DNA of 9,730 nt from Candidatus Woesearchaeota archaeon (lineage in GTDB: Archaea > Nanobdellota > Nanobdellia > Woesearchaeales > WAPJ01): assembly GCA_015520785.1 (NCBI GenBank), contig WAPJ01000030.1:1-9730 (forward strand). Reading direction: 5' to 3'. Under the pieces are notes generated by a model, which made no database searches, was not told where the DNA came from, and was given only the letters and a program-made list of their open reading frames with translations. This document shows, in pieces, positions 1 through 6,426 of the stretch. Numbering within the stretch: position 1 is the stretch's first letter; each line of letters begins with the position of its first letter. The position numbers and the translations under genes were made by a program.

Positions 1-141
1 GATGATACGCGCTCCGCGTGCAAGCTTCACGGTCTCCTCAGTAAGGGACTCCTTCTGGAAGACGAGCGTATGTCCCTTCAATAATTTCCGGAGGAGGGGT
101 TTCTCCCAGCCTTGAATGTCGAAAAAGACGATCCTTACCAT
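1..141 (-). CDS. D-isomer-specific 2-hydroxyacid dehydrogenase-like protein, N-terminal part (runs off the window)
   Basis: An open frame of 47 codons begins at ATG 141-139 and runs without a stop past base 1. The visible protein starts MVRIVFFDIQGWEKPLL and continues with KESLTEETVKLARGARII. This pattern (beta strand, 'FDI.GWE', a helix, 'ESLTEE..K.A', then a second strand) matches the start of D-lactate dehydrogenase-like members of the NAD-dependent 2-hydroxyacid dehydrogenase family. Family members reduce 2-keto acids to D-2-hydroxy acids in the cytoplasm. The nucleotide-binding and catalytic parts lie outside the window, so substrate and intactness cannot be judged. The start is well supported: GGTGATC (minus strand of 148-154), a near-perfect match to the anti-Shine-Dalgarno sequence, sits 6 nt upstream, and a TATA-like box lies about 42 nt upstream. 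This leadered arrangement contrasts with most other genes here. Family call rests on 47 residues only. Confidence 0.65.
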   Translation of the reverse strand, partial: MVRIVFFDIQGWEKPLLRKLLKGHTLVFQKESLTEETVKLARGARII

Positions 142-147
142 TGCGCT

Positions 148-154
148 GATCACC
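148..154 (-). promoter_or_regulatory. Shine-Dalgarno site of the dehydrogenase-like gene
   Basis: The minus strand reads GGTGATC, complementary to the GATCACC at the 3' end of archaeal 16S rRNA. A 6-nt spacer separates it from ATG 141. It settles the start codon and shows that this transcript has a leader. Confidence 0.6.
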
Positions 155-177
155 GCGTCACACCCAACCATCCTGTG

Positions 178-189
178 AATTAAAAGGCT
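178..189 (-). promoter_or_regulatory. TATA-like promoter element of the dehydrogenase-like gene
   Basis: The minus strand reads GCCTTTTAATTC, centred about 42 nt upstream of ATG 141. With a TATA-to-start-site distance of about 26 nt, the transcript would begin near 157 and carry a leader of about 15 nt, just enough for the GGTGATC site at 148-154. Inferred from spacing and base composition only. Confidence 0.4.
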
Positions 190-468
190 TATCGTTATCA
201 CACGCGGGTTGGCACAGCATGACGCGTTCATACACCCTTCTTTACGCGTGCATCATCATTCACACCCTCATCTCACTTAGAGCGCATCCGTCCTGAAAGA
301 GAACGTACGCTTCCATCTCTGAGAGGATGTCATCCAACCGCATCACCTCCAAGAAAAAAAAGGGAGGGAGAGAAAGGATGTGAAGGATGGGAAGGAAGAA
401 GACGAGGAAGCAGTCTGATGAGAAAGGGAAGAAGAAGGAAGGAAATGGAGAAGAGAAGGAAAAGCAGC
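190..468. other. Divergent intergenic region with a polypurine tract
   Basis: No convincing gene is seen between the divergent starts at 141 (minus) and 529 (plus). Bases 351-467 of the plus strand are almost pure purine (about 11 pyrimidines in 117 nt), made of irregular GAA, GGA and AAG units; the longest pyrimidine interruption is around 414-416. The open frame across this tract on the minus strand is an F/S/L/P-rich artefact. At 342-350 the minus strand carries GGAGGTGAT, a complete anti-16S match, 8 nt before an ATG at 333 that opens an 18-codon frame (277-333). It is too short to call as a gene, and is discussed in the findings. A C-box-like CTGATGA at 415-421 has no D box. Confidence 0.5.
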
Positions 469-490
469 CTCTCTCCTCGTGAGGAGTGAG
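469..490. repeat. Imperfect inverted repeat directly upstream of the pilin promoter
   Basis: CTCCTC (473-478) and GAGGAG (481-486) are perfect inverted arms around a 2-nt spacer. After one T/T mismatch the symmetry extends by three more pairs (469-471 with 488-490). The element ends exactly where the TATA/BRE box of the pilin-like gene begins (491-506). That is a typical position for an archaeal activator or repressor site; the short spacer makes a DNA operator more likely than an RNA hairpin. Regulator unknown. Confidence 0.35.
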
Positions 491-506
491 TGGAAGGCTT
501 AAAAAG
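491..506 (+). promoter_or_regulatory. BRE/TATA promoter of the pilin-like/VWA unit
   Basis: TGGAAGG followed by CTTAAAAAG, with the A/T core centred at about 502, lies 27 nt before ATG 529. The distance predicts transcription starting at or within a base or two of that ATG, i.e. a leaderless message, and argues against the upstream GTG at 490, which would lie before the promoter. Confidence 0.6.
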
Positions 507-528
507 CAGTCCTGCATTGGGATGGTGC

Positions 529-951
529 ATGCGGCGTGGCCAGGCGAGCATGGAATACCTCATCATAACCGCGTTCAGCCTCATAGCCTTAAGCCTTGTC
601 CTCCTCATCATCACGGACCAGGTCAGGACTGCGCGCCTGCAAGCCTCGAGTAGTGAGGCGGTACGCTTGCTTGACACGCTCACACGCATGATCCGTACCG
701 TGAGCTGGGAGGGTCCTGGCAGTGTGCGGAGCATGACCATCCCCACCCCACCAACAGCCTATAATCTAAGTGGTGGTGACGGATACATCCTCCTCACGAT
801 TCGCACGCCTGATGGAACACTCACTACCGCGACGCGACGGGTGGATGCTCTTGTGAATGCGAGCATCCAACTGCCGGGCGTGGAAAGCCTCCCAACCTAT
901 CGTGTTGCGAACGAGAATGGGACGATTACCATCACGCTCACACAACCATGA
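529..951 (+). CDS. Type IV pilin-like protein with class III signal peptide
   Basis: 140 aa. The N-terminus MRRGQASMEYLIITAFSL is a textbook archaeal class III signal peptide: two basic residues, Gly4-Gln5 as the cleavage site for a prepilin peptidase (EppA/PibD type), then QASMEY followed by a hydrophobic stretch at about residues 11-28. After removal of the four-residue leader, that stretch would form the pilus core or membrane anchor helix. The rest is a small Thr/Ser-rich, mostly beta domain with no cysteines. Family members assemble into pili or act as minor, pilin-like surface proteins; which applies here cannot be told. The start at 529 is chosen because it gives the canonical leader and lies 27 nt from the TATA box. 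The next gene begins 4 nt after this stop, so the two are probably co-transcribed and translationally coupled. Confidence 0.8.
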   Translation: MRRGQASMEYLIITAFSLIALSLVLLIITDQVRTARLQASSSEAVRLLDTLTRMIRTVSWEGPGSVRSMTIPTPPTAYNLSGGDGYILLTIRTPDGTLTTATRRVDALVNASIQLPGVESLPTYRVANENGTITITLTQP

Positions 952-955
952 GTGA

Positions 956-1924
956 ATGCGCATGGTAAACATTACTTTCCAACAGCCGGTCATGCTCATC
1001 CTCCTCACCGGCCTCCCATTCATTATTATCATGCACTTGTATAGTACGCGCGCGGCCAGACAGAAGGCACTCCTCTACGCGAATTTTGAAGCCCTCCAAC
1101 GTGTCGTCACGCTCCAGAGCAAGCAGGGGAGGATTAACCCGCTCCGCGTGAGCGGCCAGTGGAGCCTCCTCACCTATCGTGTTATCGTGTATACGATCCT
1201 CGTCCTCGGGCTCGCCCAGCCAATCCTCTGGATCACGCAATCATCGGGCGCGGCAGCCTACGTGCTCGCATTAGACACGAGTACGAGCATGCTCGCCAAG
1301 GACATCCCGCCCAGTCGTTTTGAAGCCGCGCGTGAAGCAGCGGACGCGTTCCTCCGCCAACTCCCCTTCGGGAGTAAGGCTGCGCTCATCACGTTCAGCG
1401 GGCTTGCCAGTATTGAAAGCCCCCTCACCACGGATATTCACAGTGTGCGCGCACGTCTCGCGGATATTCGTATTAGGGAATTAAGCGGGACGGATATTGC
1501 CGCCGCGATCATCCAGAGTGTTAACCTCCTCCAGTCAGAAGACACGCTCCCAAGGAGGGTTATCCTCATCACGGACGGACGGCAGACCCAGCCGACCAGT
1601 CTCGAGGAGGCTGTGCGACAGGCACGGGATGCGAATGTTATTATTGACACGCTCGGCATCGGCACCCAGCAGGGGAAGTTCATCACGGGGAACCTCCTCG
1701 CAGGACTGGATGAGGAAACACTCCGGTGGATTGCCAATCAGACTGGGGGATCATACTATCATATCACACAGCGTGAAGATCTTGACCAGGCTTTCAAGAC
1801 GATCCTCAGCCAGGCGGAACAACTCACACCCATCAGCCTCGGGCAAAGCCTCCTCACCCTCGCGGTGATCCTCATCTTCCTCGAATGGGGCCTCCTCCTG
1901 ACGGTGTTCAAACAACTCCCCTAA
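956..1924 (+). CDS. Membrane-anchored von Willebrand factor A domain protein (BatA-like)
   Basis: 322 aa. Predicted membrane segments lie at about residues 12-28 and 73-93, followed by a VWA domain at about 102-290 and a C-terminal membrane segment at about 299-317. This is the topology of BatA-type proteins of the MoxR-associated group. The metal-ion-dependent adhesion site is complete: DTSTS at 107-111, Thr179 in SGTD, and Asp207 in ITDG, so Mg-dependent ligand binding is likely. The VWA domain would sit between the membrane segments, probably outside the cell. No MoxR ATPase is visible nearby; the partner in the transcript is the pilin-like gene ending 4 nt upstream, which hints at a role in surface-structure assembly or adhesion (inference). 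There is no Shine-Dalgarno site, consistent with coupling; ATG 962 is an alternative start. The stop overlaps the stop of the opposite gene. Confidence 0.8.
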   Translation: MRMVNITFQQPVMLILLTGLPFIIIMHLYSTRAARQKALLYANFEALQRVVTLQSKQGRINPLRVSGQWSLLTYRVIVYTILVLGLAQPILWITQSSGAAAYVLALDTSTSMLAKDIPPSRFEAAREAADAFLRQLPFGSKAALITFSGLASIESPLTTDIHSVRARLADIRIRELSGTDIAAAIIQSVNLLQSEDTLPRRVILITDGRQTQPTSLEEAVRQARDANVIIDTLGIGTQQGKFITGNLLAGLDEETLRWIANQTGGSYYHITQREDLDQAFKTILSQAEQLTPISLGQSLLTLAVILIFLEWGLLLTVFKQLP

Positions 1925-3282
1925 GCCTTAAAGCGGACTGCCAGGGGGAAGGCCGCGTAGACTTCCCGAAGCCGATACGCGTCAGGATCCCGCGTCGGAT
2001 AGCCTGGTGGGAGTTCCTCGCGAGGCGCATACCAGTCTCTCTCCACGTCAGAGAGGTCGCGTATAAAAACCCTGCGAGGATAAGAGAACCTCTTCGCATA
2101 CTCCCTCCCAGCAGGGAAGGACGCGTAGCGTGGGAAGATATTCCCGATCGCACGCGCGCCCTCAACGGGATACGCTCGTGGGAGGATGAAAGGGTCGTTG
2201 AGTGCGTCTTCAAGCGGGATACGCTCCCGTGGATTCTGCTGGGGGAAGGTGAGGTCACGCTCCTCGGAAGGAAAGGTCGGGATACCATACCCCCTATAGT
2301 GGGGGTCATAATAGACGCTCACGCGCTTCGCGCCACTCACGCGGAGCTGGATGCGCGCCTGCGTGACGGTAAAGTCTTCAGGCTGCCGTCCGCGGGGCGT
2401 CGTAAACATTCTCTCAGAGCCAAGGTACGCGTGGAAAGTGAAAGGCCGCATCCAGGAGAAATTATAGGAAGGGTTAATCTTAGAGTGGAAGAGTGCGACA
2501 CGGTCAAGCCGGCCGTCAACATACACTCCGAGAAGAGCAGGGAAGAGCGGTTTACCCACGAGCAGATCGAGCGTGAACAGCCCCTCCTCCACGCGCGCCT
2601 CATAGAAGGGAATATTCAATGGGAGTGTGACGAGGAGCGCGTCTATCCCCCGCCAGGAGAGTGGCGTGGCCTGTACGGGTGGCGCACCAGCCCAGAAGGG
2701 CCTTGGAATATGTGCGAGAGCAGTGAAAACACCCCCAAATTCTCGCCAGTTTTCAAGCGTCTCTGGCATGTCCTTATTAAGAGAGAAGAGCTGATATTCC
2801 AAGGATGGCTGAGTGAAAGGGACATGCGTCAAGCGCACGGGAAAATCATACGGGATACGCCTTCCCGGCTTGACATCATCGGGGAGCGAAGCGGTAAACC
2901 AGCCCCACCAGGGATAGTATGCTCCCCGCCTGTCCATGAGGAAGATGCCGCCGAGCGTGTGGAAGGATGCGAAGAGTATCCTAAAATCCTCCTCAGGATC
3001 ATACGGGTCATACCAAATACCAGTCGGCGCGCCGAGCAGTGCGAACCGCTGCTCATAGCCTTCAAGAACCTCAGGAAGCGTTACTCCCTCCTTGTTAATC
3101 CGTAATTCAACGCTTGCACGCTCCCGCCAAAAAGCATCAGTCCAGACGAGACGCTTCGCAAAGGCATGAGGATCCACCTCTCCAGAAGCAGGGATTTCCG
3201 AAGAAGCACGCACCATACGAGGAAGGACTGTGCTTCCAAGAGCCGCGAGTCCTGCCCTAAGCACTGTCCGCCGGGAAACCAT
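1921..3282 (-). CDS. Tat-exported protein of unknown function
   Basis: 453 aa from ATG 3282. The N-terminus MVSRRTVLRAGLAALGSTV carries a twin-arginine motif (SRRTVLR, residues 3-9), a hydrophobic stretch, and a likely cleavage site after VRA at 24-26, so it should be exported folded by the Tat system. The mature part is rich in Tyr, Trp, Phe, Pro and Arg and has no cysteine, no repeats and no further membrane segment. I do not recognise a family. The stretch FTLDLLVGKPLFPALLGVYV superficially recalls the first strands of M23-like folds, but this is weak. ATG 3288 (two residues more) is equally possible. The long open frame on the plus strand over the same bases is highly charged, has no signal and is judged a shadow. 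It is divergent from the TrmI-like gene and convergent with the VWA gene, sharing stop-codon bases. Confidence 0.75.
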   Translation of the reverse strand: MVSRRTVLRAGLAALGSTVLPRMVRASSEIPASGEVDPHAFAKRLVWTDAFWRERASVELRINKEGVTLPEVLEGYEQRFALLGAPTGIWYDPYDPEEDFRILFASFHTLGGIFLMDRRGAYYPWWGWFTASLPDDVKPGRRIPYDFPVRLTHVPFTQPSLEYQLFSLNKDMPETLENWREFGGVFTALAHIPRPFWAGAPPVQATPLSWRGIDALLVTLPLNIPFYEARVEEGLFTLDLLVGKPLFPALLGVYVDGRLDRVALFHSKINPSYNFSWMRPFTFHAYLGSERMFTTPRGRQPEDFTVTQARIQLRVSGAKRVSVYYDPHYRGYGIPTFPSEERDLTFPQQNPRERIPLEDALNDPFILPRAYPVEGARAIGNIFPRYASFPAGREYAKRFSYPRRVFIRDLSDVERDWYAPREELPPGYPTRDPDAYRLREVYAAFPLAVRFKA

Positions 3283-3304
3283 ACGCATCACAACGAAACA
3301 GTCT

Positions 3305-3314
3305 CTTATGAATC
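3305..3314 (-). promoter_or_regulatory. Weak TATA-like element for the Tat protein gene
   Basis: The minus strand reads GATTCATAAG, centred about 27 nt upstream of ATG 3282 and preceded by purines (GGAAGAGTAA) that could act as a BRE. It is a poorer match than the other boxes in this window but has the same spacing, and is the reason for preferring 3282 over 3288. The remaining intergenic sequence (3315-3500) is purine-biased on the plus strand without a gene. Confidence 0.3.
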
Positions 3315-3506
3315 TTACTCTTCCCATTCCTCTCAACAGGGTAACAGTCGCTCAGACTGATGCTTCCCCTCTAACTCATTCCAAAAAGAAAGACGGGGAG
3401 AGAAAAGAGAAGCCCCCGCTCTTCGTCGCCTCCTCAGACAGAGAAAAAACGGTGAAAAACAGTATGAATAAGGAAGAAAAAACAATCATCCAGGAAGAAA
3501 AAGCCT

Positions 3507-3515
3507 CTTAAAAGG
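3507..3515 (+). promoter_or_regulatory. TATA promoter of the TrmI-like gene
   Basis: CTTAAAAGG, centred about 26-27 nt before ATG 3537, is nearly identical to the box before the pilin-like gene. It predicts a leaderless transcript starting at the ATG; no Shine-Dalgarno site is present. Confidence 0.6.
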
Positions 3516-3536
3516 GAAGAAAATGATGGATGATAC

Positions 3537-4280
3537 ATGGTCACGCCACCCTACTATCTCGTCCAAGCGGGATGGGAGAGTAAACTCTACTGGCAGCATC
3601 AGGATGTTGACACGCCCCACGGCCGCGTCAAGAAGGAGGAAATACAACAAGCAGAGAATGGAGGGATTATTAAAAGCCTTGAACGAGAAACGATCGTGTA
3701 TGAAGCGACAGTGAGTGACGTGATCCGGCACTTCCAGCGGGGTGCACAGCTCGTCACCCTCAAAGACGCGGCCTACATTGCATATCGCACGGGTATGAAG
3801 GATGGGATTATTCTCGATGCTGGTACGGGGAGTGGTGGGAGCGCGGCAGCATACAGCCTCCTCGCCAAGCACGTGTATACGTTCGAGCCACGTGAAGCGC
3901 ACGCGCGCATCGCCGAGAAGAACTTTCAAAAGCTGAGACGTCTCGGCTATGGGGAGAATATCACCCTCATCCAAAAACCAGTGGAAGCCATTAGGGAGGG
4001 AGACTTTCCACGCTTCACGCACGCCTTCCTCGACCTGCCAGAAGCAGGAGGGAAAGCCCTGAGCATTCATCCACATCTCGCTCCTGGCGCGTGGATGATC
4101 ATCTACACGCCCCACGTCACCCAGCAGAACCCCCTCCACGAAGAACTGAGAGGATACTATCAGCACGTGGAAACGTTTGAACTCCCCAAACGCTCCTGGC
4201 AAGTCACCACGCGCAAGGCCAGACCAGAAAAAACCGTTCTTCATACTGCTTTCATCAGCATCTGGCTGAAGAAAAGCTAG
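3537..4280 (+). CDS. trmI: tRNA (adenine-N1)-methyltransferase, TrmI family
   Basis: 247 aa, close to the usual length of archaeal TrmI (about 250). The N-terminal part (1-70) is the small beta domain of the family. The Rossmann-type methyltransferase domain starts near residue 72 with LVTLKDAAYIAYRTGMKDG. It carries the S-adenosylmethionine-binding glycine loop ILDAGTGSGGSA (92-103), the acidic strand end TFEPRE (115-120) and the DLPEAGGKA motif (166-174), which corresponds to the D-L-P motif of the catalytic site. Archaeal TrmI methylates N1 of A58, and in several species also A57, in the T loop of tRNA in the cytoplasm, working as a homotetramer. The tRNA-Thr at 8636-8708 has A at both positions. 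The gene is leaderless, stands alone on its strand, and ends in a CTAG shared with the stop of the opposite lipoprotein gene. Confidence 0.8.
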   Translation: MVTPPYYLVQAGWESKLYWQHQDVDTPHGRVKKEEIQQAENGGIIKSLERETIVYEATVSDVIRHFQRGAQLVTLKDAAYIAYRTGMKDGIILDAGTGSGGSAAAYSLLAKHVYTFEPREAHARIAEKNFQKLRRLGYGENITLIQKPVEAIREGDFPRFTHAFLDLPEAGGKALSIHPHLAPGAWMIIYTPHVTQQNPLHEELRGYYQHVETFELPKRSWQVTTRKARPEKTVLHTAFISIWLKKS

Positions 4281-5674
4281 GGAAGGTTGAGATAGTGCCG
4301 ATCACCATCCGACCAGTCCACAGCCAATGGACGCCACACGCCCAGATTCTTCATCCCACCAGGACCATGCGTATAGCGAGGATTCGTCGGACGGTAGAAG
4401 AGGTATCCTTGCGGGTAGGGGGATGGTGCTGATCGGACGCCCTCCTCATAGAGTTTACTGATAAGCCAGTCGAGGAGTGCTTCCTCCGGAAAGCCTTCGG
4501 GGAATTGGGGGAGGCCGAAATGCTGGGCGAGTTGTGTTGAACGTGGAATGGAATAGTTCAAGTCAAGTTCAAAGGCTGGTCCGAGATAGGGGTCAATAAT
4601 ACCAATGCGTTCACCCGGCTCGAGGATATCCCCTTCCTTGAAGGGAAAATCAGAGGCGCGTGCATCAGGCGCAAGCCTTGGGAGGACGTGAACAAAAACA
4701 TAGTCAATATAGGGGATTGTCGGATCACCATAGAGGGGATAATCGCGGGGATCAATCTTCTGCCGGAGGCGGACTTCAAACGTCATGTGAGGAACTACGC
4801 CTGTTTTAATCAAGTCGGGATCAGGGTTCTGATAGGACGTATCCGCATAGATTTGAGTAACGACGGCGGGTGCGAGGGAAGCGAAAAAGGTTTGTCGTTC
4901 TTTTATCTCATAGACTATTCGTTCCGCCTCTGGATCATATCGCCAGCCTCTAAGGAGAGAAAGGTCAAAACTCGTGAAGGGGGCATTCTCACTGGACACG
5001 CACTGTGAACAGCCAAGAAGTGTAAACGCATTCACGATGCGCGTATCATCCATGTTCGCCCAGTCGGGAACGCCGGGCATGTCCGTCTCAGGAAAAGGTG
5101 GATAGGCGTTCGCAGGAAGAATATCAGGATTATTCTCTGGGAGTGCGAATGCGGAGGGCAAGCCGAATCTTTCCAAGAGGATGGGAGCAGTATACGTCAC
5201 ACCATTAACCGTGAGCGTCTTGACGAACTGGTTATCATGCACGGGGAAGATGCCAATAGAAGAGACTGTGAAAGGGCCGAGATCATCAGGACTACCACCA
5301 CCCGCTGCGAGTGCGGCACGATCATTCTCAAAGCCGATGAGAGAGAAGGCGAGCGCGTTTACCGTTGCAGGACCTATGGTTGGGAATGCATTAATGATCT
5401 CCTCAAGAGAATCCCGATCAGTATAGTGGTGCTCATACGCATACGCAAGAAGATCAAGGAAGCGTTGTTCTTCTCGCGTCATACAGCCTTCCGTCTCATC
5501 CATACGACTGACGGGGAGAAAGGAAAGACCCTTTTCTGCTGCATAAGAGACCGCACTCTCAGGTATACATTCATACTCTGGCTGAGGGAGTGGTTGAGTA
5601 GGCTTCCCTGAACAGCCGAAGAGACTGAGCGAGGCTGCTGCAGCGAGGAGTAAGCGTTTCAGGCCTTTCCGCAT
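4277..5674 (-). CDS. Large lipoprotein with possible degenerate M23-like segment
   Basis: 465 aa from ATG 5674. MRKGLKRLLLAAAASLSLFG precedes Cys21, giving a lipobox (L-F-G-C), so the protein should be lipid-anchored outside the membrane. Residues 60-120 look helical; about 230-375 looks beta-rich. That part contains SFDLSL (235-240), FFASLAPAVVTQIYA (263-277) and DFPFKEGDILEPGERIGII (342-360). These resemble in order the 'H.GID', 'TPVYA..DG.V' and 'V.EGD.V..G..IG' blocks of M23/LytM metallopeptidases, but the zinc ligands are missing: the first His position is Phe233, and the final HxH is replaced by FEL. If correct, it is a non-catalytic relative; this remains a hypothesis. GCSQC (221-225) may form a disulfide. 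The track of hydrophobic codons would allow ATG 5692, but the TATA box (5698-5707) is too close to it, so 5674 is chosen. Confidence 0.7.
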   Translation of the reverse strand: MRKGLKRLLLAAAASLSLFGCSGKPTQPLPQPEYECIPESAVSYAAEKGLSFLPVSRMDETEGCMTREEQRFLDLLAYAYEHHYTDRDSLEEIINAFPTIGPATVNALAFSLIGFENDRAALAAGGGSPDDLGPFTVSSIGIFPVHDNQFVKTLTVNGVTYTAPILLERFGLPSAFALPENNPDILPANAYPPFPETDMPGVPDWANMDDTRIVNAFTLLGCSQCVSSENAPFTSFDLSLLRGWRYDPEAERIVYEIKERQTFFASLAPAVVTQIYADTSYQNPDPDLIKTGVVPHMTFEVRLRQKIDPRDYPLYGDPTIPYIDYVFVHVLPRLAPDARASDFPFKEGDILEPGERIGIIDPYLGPAFELDLNYSIPRSTQLAQHFGLPQFPEGFPEEALLDWLISKLYEEGVRSAPSPYPQGYLFYRPTNPRYTHGPGGMKNLGVWRPLAVDWSDGDRHYLNLP

Positions 5675-5697
5675 AAGAATCGGCAAGAACATGCTGG

Positions 5698-5707
5698 TTA
5701 ATAAAAG
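5698..5707 (-). promoter_or_regulatory. TATA promoter of the 465-aa lipoprotein gene
   Basis: The minus strand reads CTTTTATTAA, centred about 28 nt upstream of ATG 5674, predicting a leaderless transcript. The alternative ATG at 5692 would lie only 6 nt from the box and would not be on the transcript. Confidence 0.5.
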
Positions 5708-5721
5708 TATCCCTTATTTGC

Positions 5722-5738
5722 CACTTAAAAGTCAAAAC
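5722..5738 (-). terminator. T-rich probable terminator after the 219-aa membrane protein gene
   Basis: Immediately after the TAA at 5741-5739 the minus strand reads GTTTTGACTTTTAAGTG: two T4 runs with no hairpin. Archaeal termination needs little more than such U-rich tracts. The second run could also serve as a TATA-like element. Confidence 0.35.
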
Positions 5739-6398
5739 TTATCCTTGGACCTGGAGAAGCGTGTCAGCTGGCATTGAATAGAAGAAAAGAACCGTATTAT
5801 TCTCTACGCTCCCAACAAGAAAGACAAGAGAAGAAGAAGCCCTTCTTACGAGGTATGCATCAGTGAAAGAAGGAGCGACAGGAGTAGTAGGGAGAAAGAA
5901 TTCACGAGCGGGATAGTGTTCAACCGAAGACGGTTCAGGAACACCCATTTGGAGAAGAAAAGAAAGGCTTTCATTCGTCATGGATAGTGTTGCATTTGTT
6001 AAGAGATACACTGCACGATAAGACTGAGGATAACAGAAAGAGAGATTATGACTCATAAGTAGTTTTTCACGTGTAACGCCAATGAACCATCCTTCTTTTC
6101 CATTCAGAAAAGGAACTTCAGACGTATTCAGTGTACGATTAAAGATAGGATGAAAAAAGCAAACAGTATCCCCCTTAAAGCGAGACGAAACGGGAATGGG
6201 AAAAGAGGAAAAACTTTGAGAGATAATACCTTGCCGTTTCAATGAGAGGAAAGATTCTCGTACACTCGTCAAAATAAAACCTTTATACTCCTCACTAAGA
6301 GAAGATGGAGGAGGGTAAAAAAGCCGATACGCGATAAAGATAATAAAAAGAAACAAAAAGAAGAAAAGGAAAAGCGTTCTGTTCAAATGCAGTTTCAT
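5739..6398 (-). CDS. Membrane-anchored extracytoplasmic protein of unknown function
   Basis: 219 aa from ATG 6398. Residues 8-26 are an extremely Phe/Leu-rich membrane segment (LFLFFFLFLFIIFIAY), followed by a single extracellular domain with several potential N-glycosylation sites (NRT, NTS, NLS, NAT, NES, NNT) and only two cysteines. No family is recognised. The start is placed at ATG 6398 because GGGTGG (minus strand of 6404-6409), a partial Shine-Dalgarno match, lies 5 nt upstream; GTG 6407 is an alternative. It begins 28 nt after the stop of the Cys-rich gene with no promoter between them, so the two probably share a transcript. Codons here favour T- and A-ending forms (CTT, TCT, AGA, AAA), unlike the C-ending codons of the VWA and TrmI genes, which may mean a different origin or weaker selection. 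Confidence 0.65.
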   Translation of the reverse strand: MKLHLNRTLFLFFFLFLFIIFIAYRLFYPPPSSLSEEYKGFILTSVRESFLSLKRQGIISQSFSSFPIPVSSRFKGDTVCFFHPIFNRTLNTSEVPFLNGKEGWFIGVTREKLLMSHNLSFCYPQSYRAVYLLTNATLSMTNESLSFLLQMGVPEPSSVEHYPAREFFLPTTPVAPSFTDAYLVRRASSSLVFLVGSVENNTVLFFYSMPADTLLQVQG

Positions 6399-6403
6399 AC
6401 CGT

Positions 6404-6409
6404 CCACCC
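6404..6409 (-). promoter_or_regulatory. Partial Shine-Dalgarno site of the 219-aa membrane protein gene
   Basis: GGGTGG on the minus strand, 5 nt from ATG 6398. It fits an internal operon gene that cannot be read from a leaderless 5' end. Confidence 0.3.
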
Positions 6410-6426
6410 TTCTTCAGAAGCTTCTC

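Noticed and set aside
415..421. C-box-like CTGATGA suggesting a C/D guide RNA
   Set aside because: No D, C' or D' box follows at suitable distance.
260..517. 85-codon minus-strand open frame rich in Phe, Ser, Leu and Pro
   Set aside because: The composition is explained by translating the complement of the polypurine tract.
1885..3105. 406-codon open frame on the plus strand opposite the Tat-exported protein
   Set aside because: The protein is highly charged, has no signal or recognisable motif and overlaps the VWA gene's end, while the minus-strand frame has a clear Tat signal and fuller length.
3345..3359. Inverted repeat CAGTC...GACTG upstream of the Tat protein gene
   Set aside because: Only 5-bp arms with a 5-nt loop; within chance expectation and not adjacent to the promoter box.
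3486..4244. 252-codon open frame on the minus strand opposite the TrmI-like gene
   Set aside because: The plus-strand frame carries the methyltransferase motifs and a promoter; the minus frame is a shadow.
6416..6425. Perfect 10-bp palindrome AGAAGCTTCT between the Cys-rich and membrane-protein genes
   Set aside because: Short, no loop or T run, likely chance; not a terminator.
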